Origin: JAKLDO01 sp035354435
GTDB taxonomy: Bacteria; UBP6; UBA1177
Assembly: GCA_035354435.1 (NCBI GenBank)
Contig: DAOQAY010000113.1
Location: forward strand, 1-9,571
DNA: 9,571 bases
Direction of reading: 5' to 3'
In this document: positions 5,157 through 9,571 of the stretch, in pieces
Layout: each line of letters begins with the position of its first letter
How positions within the stretch are numbered: the stretch's first letter is position 1
Translations under genes and position numbers: made by a program
The notes under the pieces: model-generated
Seen by the model: the letters and a program-made list of their open reading frames with translations, nothing else
Told to the model about the DNA's origin: nothing
The model's database searches: none

Positions 5157-6500
5157 ATGTCTGAGAACTTTTACAAAAGGGCGCTTGCCATTGCGGTTCC
5201 TATTGCCATACATAATCTTATAATTTCATCAATAAATATGGCTGATGTCTTCATGGTGGGGCAGCTTGGCGAGTCTGCCATTGCGGCTCTCGGGATAAGC
5301 AACCAGCTGATGTTCCTCTTTATATTGTTCCTTTTCGGCATGGGAAGCGGAGGTTCGATCTTCATTTCGCAGTTCTACGGCAAAAAAGACCGCGTAAATC
5401 TTCACCGTGTCATTGGAATTATGATGGTTCCTGCCCTTGCCATTTCGATAATTATGGCAAGCGGCGCTATCTTCATACCGAAAGTTCTGATGTCAGTATT
5501 CTCAAAAGATGCTGAAGTTCTTGACCAGTCTGCAAGATACCTGATGATAGTCGGGCTGAGCTATCCTTTCACTGCCATTTCTGTTATTTATCAGGTAGTT
5601 CTCAGAAGCACAGATAAACCTGTTATTCCGATGTACACATCATTTTTCGCACTTATAATAAACATTTCGTTCAACTGGCTTCTGATATTCGGCAACATGG
5701 GATTCCCCAAGTTCGGCATTGAAGGAGCCGCAATCGCAACAGTAATTGCAAGAGTTCTTGAAACACTGCTTACCGTTTTCATAGTCTATTACACAAAATC
5801 GGTCGCTGCGGCAAAAATTAAAGTTATGCTTGATTTTAAAATGGATCTCATAAAAAAAGTGTTTGTCACTTCAATGCCTGTTTTCATAAACGAGTCTGTC
5901 TGGGCAAGCGGAATTGTGGTACTTAACATCATCTTTGCATCGCTTGGAACCGAATCAATTGCCGCAGTAAACATCATGGACAGTGTCGGCAGGCTTTCAT
6001 TTGCCGCATTTATTGGAATAGCAAATGCCGGAGCTGTGGTGCTGGGAACAGACATCGGAGCGCAGAAATACGATGCTGTCTGGGAACATTCCAAAAAATT
6101 CGCCTCCATGTCAATATATGCAGGAATCGCTGTGAGCATTATACTTTTCATAACAGCACCTTCTGTCATTTCAATATACAACATTTCAGCCACAGTTTCC
6201 GATCTGGCATATAAAACCCTTCTCGTCTGGGTTTTCATGATCCCGATAGTTTCATTCAACTGCCTGAATATTGTGGGCATTTTAAGAAGCGGCGGCGATA
6301 CCAGAGCAGCTTTATGGATCGATATCGGCGCACTCTGGGCAATCGGCGTTCCTCTTGCATTTATCGGAGCCTACTATTTTTCTCTGCCGATATATCTTGT
6401 TTATTTACTTTCAAAAACCGAAGAAATTTTTAAATTTATCTTTGGATTTAAACGGTATCTTTCAAAAAAATGGATAAAGAATCTCGTCGAGGAATTTTGA
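5157..6500 (+). CDS. MATE family multidrug/cation antiporter (447 aa)
   Basis: This is an inner-membrane exporter expected to move organic cations, drugs or metabolites out of the cell in exchange for Na+ or H+. The length is normal for MATE proteins (about 430-470 aa), and there are about 12 hydrophobic segments in two similar halves. Typical family features are visible. TM1-TM2 has MADVFMVGQLGESAIAALG (28-46, with Asp30). MGSGGSIFISQFYGKKD lies at about 62-78. The LRSTDKPVIPMY loop is followed by GIEGAAIATVIARVLE, and the second half has AAVNIMDSVGRLSF and ILRSGGDTRAALW. The ATG at 5157 is supported by GGGGA 6 nt upstream and a consensus promoter. It is transcribed divergently from the envelope run and has no same-strand partner within 200 nt, so it is probably monocistronic. 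The substrate cannot be predicted. Confidence 0.96.
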   Translation: MSENFYKRALAIAVPIAIHNLIISSINMADVFMVGQLGESAIAALGISNQLMFLFILFLFGMGSGGSIFISQFYGKKDRVNLHRVIGIMMVPALAISIIMASGAIFIPKVLMSVFSKDAEVLDQSARYLMIVGLSYPFTAISVIYQVVLRSTDKPVIPMYTSFFALIINISFNWLLIFGNMGFPKFGIEGAAIATVIARVLETLLTVFIVYYTKSVAAAKIKVMLDFKMDLIKKVFVTSMPVFINESVWASGIVVLNIIFASLGTESIAAVNIMDSVGRLSFAAFIGIANAGAVVLGTDIGAQKYDAVWEHSKKFASMSIYAGIAVSIILFITAPSVISIYNISATVSDLAYKTLLVWVFMIPIVSFNCLNIVGILRSGGDTRAALWIDIGALWAIGVPLAFIGAYYFSLPIYLVYLLSKTEEIFKFIFGFKRYLSKKWIKNLVEEF

Positions 6501-6547
6501 GTAATTAAATAAATTACTAACAAAATAATAATCGTTAAAATCTTTTT

Positions 6548-6594
6548 CTGTTATGAAATATTTTGATAAATTCAAAAACAGTTCTTTTTATTTT
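6548..6594 (+). terminator. Weak candidate intrinsic terminator after the MATE gene
   Basis: CTGTT (6548-6552) pairs with AACAG (6577-6581), and inside it TGAA pairs with TTCA across a small internal loop. The tail TTCTTTTTATTTT (6582-6594) follows. The stem is AT-rich and weak. A second AT-only inverted repeat (AGTAATT/AATTACT, 6500-6518) overlaps the MATE stop and lacks a T tail. Confidence 0.35.
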
Positions 6595-6649
6595 AAGCGC
6601 TCCTATCCAAAATATTTTTTTTGAGGGGGGACTTCAGAATCAAACTGGA

Positions 6650-6677
6650 TTGACAAATAAAAACATGTGCTTATTGT
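6650..6677 (+). promoter_or_regulatory. Sigma70-type promoter of the rhodanese lipoprotein gene
   Basis: A perfect TTGACA (6650-6655) and TATTGT (6672-6677) are separated by 16 nt. The start site would fall near 6684, about 23 nt before the ATG at 6707. It indicates that the rhodanese gene is transcribed separately from the MATE gene. Confidence 0.6.
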
Positions 6678-6696
6678 TTAAGCAGTCTTACAAATC

Positions 6697-6701
6697 GGAG
6701 G
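6697..6701 (+). promoter_or_regulatory. Ribosome-binding site GGAGG fixing the rhodanese start
   Basis: GGAGG lies 5 nt before the ATG at 6707. The frame is open back to a TTG at 6563, but only the 6707 start has a ribosome site and places the signal peptide at the N-terminus. Confidence 0.8.
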
Positions 6702-6706
6702 ATACT

Positions 6707-7120
6707 ATGTTGAAAAAAATGGTTGTTGTTATGATTTCACTGGTTGCGATGTTACTTATTACTGCATGTCATGAAGGTTATGTTTCAAAAGACGGTGAGT
6801 CTTTAAAGCAGTATCTTGCTCCTGAAGCGCTCAAGACGCTTGTTGAAAACCCGAAAGAGGATATCTGGATAATCGATGTGAGGCCTCAGTCGGCTTATGA
6901 CAAAGGGCACATTCCGGGTGCGAAGTCATATCCTTCTTCAGTGATTGTTGATAAATTAAACGAGATCCCGAAAGAAAAGAATCTCATTTTCTACTGTGAA
7001 ACCGGCGGAAGAGCACAGGCTGTCATCAAAAAACTTGAAGAGAAAGGTTACACCAGAATGATGAATTTCGGCGGATATACCCGCTGGAAATGGGACCTTG
7101 AAGCAAGTCAGGGGAAATAA
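6707..7120 (+). CDS. Rhodanese-like lipoprotein (137 aa)
   Basis: This is a single-domain rhodanese (sulfurtransferase fold) anchored to the envelope by lipid. Residues 1-21 are a lipoprotein signal peptide (MLKKM, hydrophobic run) with lipobox ITAC (Cys21), followed by His-Glu. The rhodanese domain covers about 35-132. It contains IIDVRPQSAYDKGHIPGA (55-72, with the conserved Asp57, Arg59 and GHIPGA) and FYCETGGRAQ (95-104). The latter has catalytic Cys97 in a six-residue C-x-x-G-x-R loop, as in small GlpE/PspE-type enzymes, so it should be catalytically competent. The closing NFGGYTRWKWD matches the usual end of the domain. Exported rhodaneses such as PspE are known, but the physiological substrate is usually unclear. 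The gene has its own promoter and a convergent neighbour across a palindrome; no other sulfur gene is in view. Confidence 0.93.
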   Translation: MLKKMVVVMISLVAMLLITACHEGYVSKDGESLKQYLAPEALKTLVENPKEDIWIIDVRPQSAYDKGHIPGAKSYPSSVIVDKLNEIPKEKNLIFYCETGGRAQAVIKKLEEKGYTRMMNFGGYTRWKWDLEASQGK

Positions 7121-7124
7121 AATT

Positions 7125-7192
7125 AACCCTATCCCCAGCCCTTTCCCTTTCAAAAAGGAAAGGGTGTATTTTCCTGACCGAGGATGAGGGTT
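7125..7192. repeat. Imperfect CCCT-rich palindrome in the convergent gap (possible dispersed repeat / bidirectional terminator)
   Basis: The outer arms AACCCTATCC (7125-7134) and GGATGAGGGTT (7182-7192) pair with a single bulge. The inner arms CCCTTTCC (7139-7146) and GGAAAGGG (7157-7164) pair perfectly. Together they form a nested hairpin filling the gap between two convergent stop codons. The right arm overlaps the neighbour's stop codon by one base. Palindromes of the pattern AACCCTCA-CCC...CCCT-TCC are, as I recall, found as dispersed intergenic repeats in many bacterial genomes. It could also stop transcription from both sides, although the T-runs are poor. Confidence 0.6.
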
Positions 7193-8277
7193 CAGCATAT
7201 TTCCAGTTCTTTCTTTCTTTTCTTTTCAGCTTTTGCCATAAATCCGACAGCACCTAATATGAAAAGGAGAGATATCCAGTCAATTATTTCCGGATAATTT
7301 CCGCTGAAAAAGTATGCAAAAAGCAGAGTCGAAGTTGTTCCTGCGATCAATGATGTCAGACGGTTGACAAGCCCTGCGAATGTAGCGGTACGCCCTTTGA
7401 ACATGAACAGAAACACGCTGAAAAACGCAACGACTCCGTAAGCAAGTCCAGCAAGGAAAGCCCAGTGTGACCATGTCGGGTTCGGCGCCGTGACTGCATT
7501 TACAAAAGGTGTGATCCTTTCGCCGGTTATATCAAGAGACTTTGCCAAAACAACAATTGCAATTGTGACCATTATCAGAGCTGAGGTCGATGCGATCTGT
7601 TCAATTGCAAAAAAAGCTTTGTTGGTGTCTTTTTTACAGTCATCATGTCTTGTGTTCTTATAATAGTTCATGATGTAGATCCTGAATGAATACGCCATGA
7701 TATAACTGCCGAAAATAATCATTGCCGGTAACGAAGTAAATACACTGCCACCGCTGCTGCCGTCATCACCGATAATGTTTATGCTGACTGCGACAAGAGC
7801 GAGCATCATTGCAAAATTCTCTTCGGCAAACACCTTTTTCTTCAAAATGCCCTGCCGTATCTGTATTTCGTCAACGACCCTTCCTATTATTATCACCGCT
7901 CCACGCATGATGACCATCGCCACCATGACCGAAATTCCCTTGAAAGAATATAGCAGCGTGGTGGTCGGAATTACAACGGCTGTACATACTCCTGAAGCAA
8001 GAATATACGGGATCTCAGACGGTATCATTAAGCCCATGAACTTTATTTTCTTAATGGAATCGAGGTGATACCATTTGAGGATCAGCACGACACCAGTTGC
8101 AATGATTGTGCCTCCGGCTGTGTTGTAAACGAGGTATTCCATGCCGTCAAGTCCGGGAAACCCCGCTTTCGTGGAAAGGAAGAACTTGACTGCAACTCCC
8201 GTGATGACATAGAAAATGAAATACCCGATACAAAGCTCGATCAGTTTTGAAGTGGAAGCATGGCTTTTTGCTGGCAT
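7192..8277 (-). CDS. Ten-TM membrane protein, DMT/EamA-like putative transporter (361 aa)
   Basis: This is an inner-membrane protein with about ten hydrophobic segments, roughly at residues 12-34, 47-69, 79-110, 114-135, 154-170, 182-206, 229-247, 270-294, 298-325 and 331-350. It has a cytoplasmic-type basic tail (EKKRKK) and a C-terminal cysteine. The pattern of two five-helix halves, with GISVMVAMVIMRGAVI at the end of the first and TATFAGLVNRLTSLIAGT in the second, resembles the drug/metabolite transporter superfamily. It is longer than a typical EamA protein (about 300 aa) because of loops at 136-153 and 206-228. I do not recognise the exact family or substrate. The ATG at 8277 has GGAGAG (8282-8287, complement) upstream and a near-consensus promoter. 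The gene converges with the rhodanese gene and diverges from the MFS gene. Confidence 0.82.
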   Translation of the reverse strand: MPAKSHASTSKLIELCIGYFIFYVITGVAVKFFLSTKAGFPGLDGMEYLVYNTAGGTIIATGVVLILKWYHLDSIKKIKFMGLMIPSEIPYILASGVCTAVVIPTTTLLYSFKGISVMVAMVIMRGAVIIIGRVVDEIQIRQGILKKKVFAEENFAMMLALVAVSINIIGDDGSSGGSVFTSLPAMIIFGSYIMAYSFRIYIMNYYKNTRHDDCKKDTNKAFFAIEQIASTSALIMVTIAIVVLAKSLDITGERITPFVNAVTAPNPTWSHWAFLAGLAYGVVAFFSVFLFMFKGRTATFAGLVNRLTSLIAGTTSTLLFAYFFSGNYPEIIDWISLLFILGAVGFMAKAEKKRKKELEIC

Positions 8278-8308
8278 GGCACTCTCCGGAAAAAGAAAAT
8301 AACAAGTG

Positions 8309-8337
8309 ATTATATCCCTTTAAAAAGATAGTTGCAA
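8309..8337 (-). promoter_or_regulatory. Near-consensus sigma70 promoter of the DMT-like gene
   Basis: On the minus strand TTGCAA (8332-8337) and a perfect TATAAT (8309-8314) are separated by 17 nt. The leader would be about 25 nt. The TTGCAA is self-complementary, but I find no matching -10 in the plus direction for the MFS gene. Confidence 0.7.
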
Positions 8338-8376
8338 ATGAGCGGAAATTTATTAAGTTGTTACAAGATGAAAGCA

Positions 8377-8383
8377 GGCGGAG
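8377..8383 (+). promoter_or_regulatory. Ribosome-binding site supporting the GTG start of the MFS gene
   Basis: GGCGGAG lies 7 nt before the GTG at 8391. The next in-frame ATG (8460) lies within the first membrane segment and has no comparable site, so the GTG is preferred. Confidence 0.65.
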
Positions 8384-8390
8384 TTCTGAA

Positions 8391-9571
8391 GTGAAAAATA
8401 AATTTGCACCATTGATAGAATTCTTAGGTCTGAGAAGGAGTATTGTGGGACTTCTCACGATGGTAGTCCTCGTCGGGCTTGGCGAAAAGATGGCTGAAAG
8501 ATTCCTGCCGATGTATCTGCTTGCTCTGGGTGCCTCGCCACTTATTCCGGGACTTTTGAACGGTATGGACAATCTGCTCTCGGCACTTTATTCATATCCG
8601 GGCGGCTGGCTGACAGAAAAAATCGGATACAAACGGGCTCTGGCGGTATTCAATCTGATTGCAATGTCGGGATATCTCATTGTAATTGCTATTCCTCACT
8701 GGATAGCGGTTGTTGTCGGATCTGTATTTTTCCTTTCGTGGACAGCTTTATCACTTCCGGCAACCATGGAACTGGTTTCGACAGTTCTGCCGAAAAACAA
8801 GCGGACAATGGGTGTTTCGGTACACTCGCTGGTCAGGCGGATTCCGATGGCGATCGGTCCAGTTATCGGTGGAATTCTCATCGATATTTACGGCGTGAAA
8901 ACAGGAATAAGGCTTTCATTTGGAGTCGCTTTTGTACTTGGAGCGGTGTCGCTTATAATCCAGCAGGGGATGATAACGGAAAAACACGAGAAAAAAGATA
9001 ATGAAAACAGCGGTCTGCTTAAAAATTTTGCTGCAATGCCCAAAGAACTGAAATCACTTCTTGCTTCGGATATTCTTATCCGTTTCTGTGAGCAGATACC
9101 TTATGCCTATCTTGCGATATGGGCGATGCTCAGTGTTGACGGAGCTAAAATAAGCGGCACCGAGTTCGGAATTCTCACCGCAATTGAAATGACAGTGGCA
9201 CTTCTGATCTATATTCCGGTTGCGTATCTTGCCGATAAAGGTTCAAAAAAACCGTTCGTGCTGATAACTTTTTTCAATTTTGCAGTGTTTCCGATAGTCC
9301 TTTATTTTTCTACAAGTTTCTGGATGCTTGTCATCGCATTTGTCATCCGCGGACTCAAGGAATTCGGCGAACCGACAAGAAAAGCGCTCATAATGGACCT
9401 TGCCCCCGAAGGAAAAAAGGCATCGACATTCGGCAGTTACTATCTTATCCGTGACACAATAGTCTCGATCGCCGCATTTGCCAGCGCATGGCTGTGGCAG
9501 GTGTCCCCCGGAGTCAACTTCATGACCGCCGCCGCATTCGGAATTATCGGCACAGTGCTTTTTGCAGTGAA
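8391..9571 (+). CDS. MFS transporter, C-terminally truncated by the window edge
   Basis: An open frame from GTG 8391 runs 393 codons to the right edge with no stop, so it is a partial gene. The protein is hydrophobic, with about 11 membrane segments visible. The loop after the second segment carries the MFS motif-A pattern (PGGWLTEKIGYKRAL; the family pattern is G-x-L-a-D-r-x-G-r-r). A degenerate copy recurs in the second half (AYLADKGSKKP). A hydrophilic linker (EKHEKKDNENSG) separates the two six-helix halves, as expected. The second half also has charged residues in or near membrane segments (IRGLKEFGEPTRKAL), which may line the substrate path. It should be an inner-membrane secondary transporter; the substrate is not predictable. 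The gene is transcribed divergently from the DMT-like gene across a 113-nt gap. GC content is the highest in the window towards the end. Confidence 0.92.
   Translation, partial: MKNKFAPLIEFLGLRRSIVGLLTMVVLVGLGEKMAERFLPMYLLALGASPLIPGLLNGMDNLLSALYSYPGGWLTEKIGYKRALAVFNLIAMSGYLIVIAIPHWIAVVVGSVFFLSWTALSLPATMELVSTVLPKNKRTMGVSVHSLVRRIPMAIGPVIGGILIDIYGVKTGIRLSFGVAFVLGAVSLIIQQGMITEKHEKKDNENSGLLKNFAAMPKELKSLLASDILIRFCEQIPYAYLAIWAMLSVDGAKISGTEFGILTAIEMTVALLIYIPVAYLADKGSKKPFVLITFFNFAVFPIVLYFSTSFWMLVIAFVIRGLKEFGEPTRKALIMDLAPEGKKASTFGSYYLIRDTIVSIAAFASAWLWQVSPGVNFMTAAAFGIIGTVLFAV

Noticed and set aside
5789..6280. 163-codon minus-strand frame opposite the MATE gene
   Set aside because: It is antisense to a clear 12-TM transporter; its composition is what reverse reading of hydrophobic codons gives.
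6563..6706. Extension of the rhodanese frame to a TTG at 6563
   Set aside because: It would bury the lipoprotein signal peptide and the promoter inside the gene; GGAGG and the lipobox fix the start at 6707.
8147..8572. 141-codon minus-strand frame across the DMT/MFS divergent region
   Set aside because: It overlaps two supported genes and both their control regions and has no signal of its own.
1..9571. CRISPR array, insertion sequence, phage or toxin-antitoxin / defence genes
   Set aside because: I saw no regularly spaced repeats, transposase or integrase motifs, and no recognisable defence domain anywhere on either strand.

Overview
The window reads as chromosomal DNA of a Gram-negative (diderm) bacterium of moderate to low GC. 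Three predicted lipoproteins with clear lipoboxes, a signal-peptide-bearing fragment, a membrane-tethered thioredoxin-like protein and several inner-membrane transporters support this. I cannot name the organism. The Gln-Glu tRNA pair and the lipoprotein style would fit deltaproteobacteria-like or other deep-branching diderms, but that is only an impression.

Layout, left to right. Positions 1-569 are strikingly AT-rich (about 28% GC by hand count over 1-540). They hold the start of a minus-strand secreted protein that runs off the left edge, plus a gene-free stretch with short direct repeats. Two minus-strand tRNA genes follow, tRNA-Glu(CUC) and tRNA-Gln(CUG), both with encoded CCA. From 736 to 5026 five minus-strand protein genes form one co-directional run. 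In transcription order they are a CoA-binding-fold protein, a TlpA/ResA-like thioredoxin, a 641-aa lipoprotein with PPC-like modules, a 332-aa lipoprotein (NTF2-like + FxLYD-like + coiled coil) and a 119-aa secreted protein whose stop codon lies 8 nt from tRNA-Gln. The first three genes are chained by a 1-nt gap and an 8-nt stop/start overlap, so they look translationally coupled.

From 5100 rightwards the genes are mainly transporters. A plus-strand MATE exporter has its own sigma70-type promoter, back to back with the promoter of the minus-strand run. Next comes a plus-strand rhodanese lipoprotein. An imperfect palindrome fills the gap between it and a convergent minus-strand 10-TM DMT-like protein. 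Last is a divergent plus-strand MFS transporter that is cut by the right edge.

How they may work together (inference): the CoA-binding/thioredoxin/lipoprotein run looks like an envelope module. The thioredoxin could act on the 641-aa lipoprotein, which carries two cysteine pairs, each bracketing a 60-70 residue beta-rich segment. The transporters and rhodanese appear to be separate transcription units with no obvious shared pathway. There is no CRISPR array, insertion sequence, phage gene or recognised defence system in the window.
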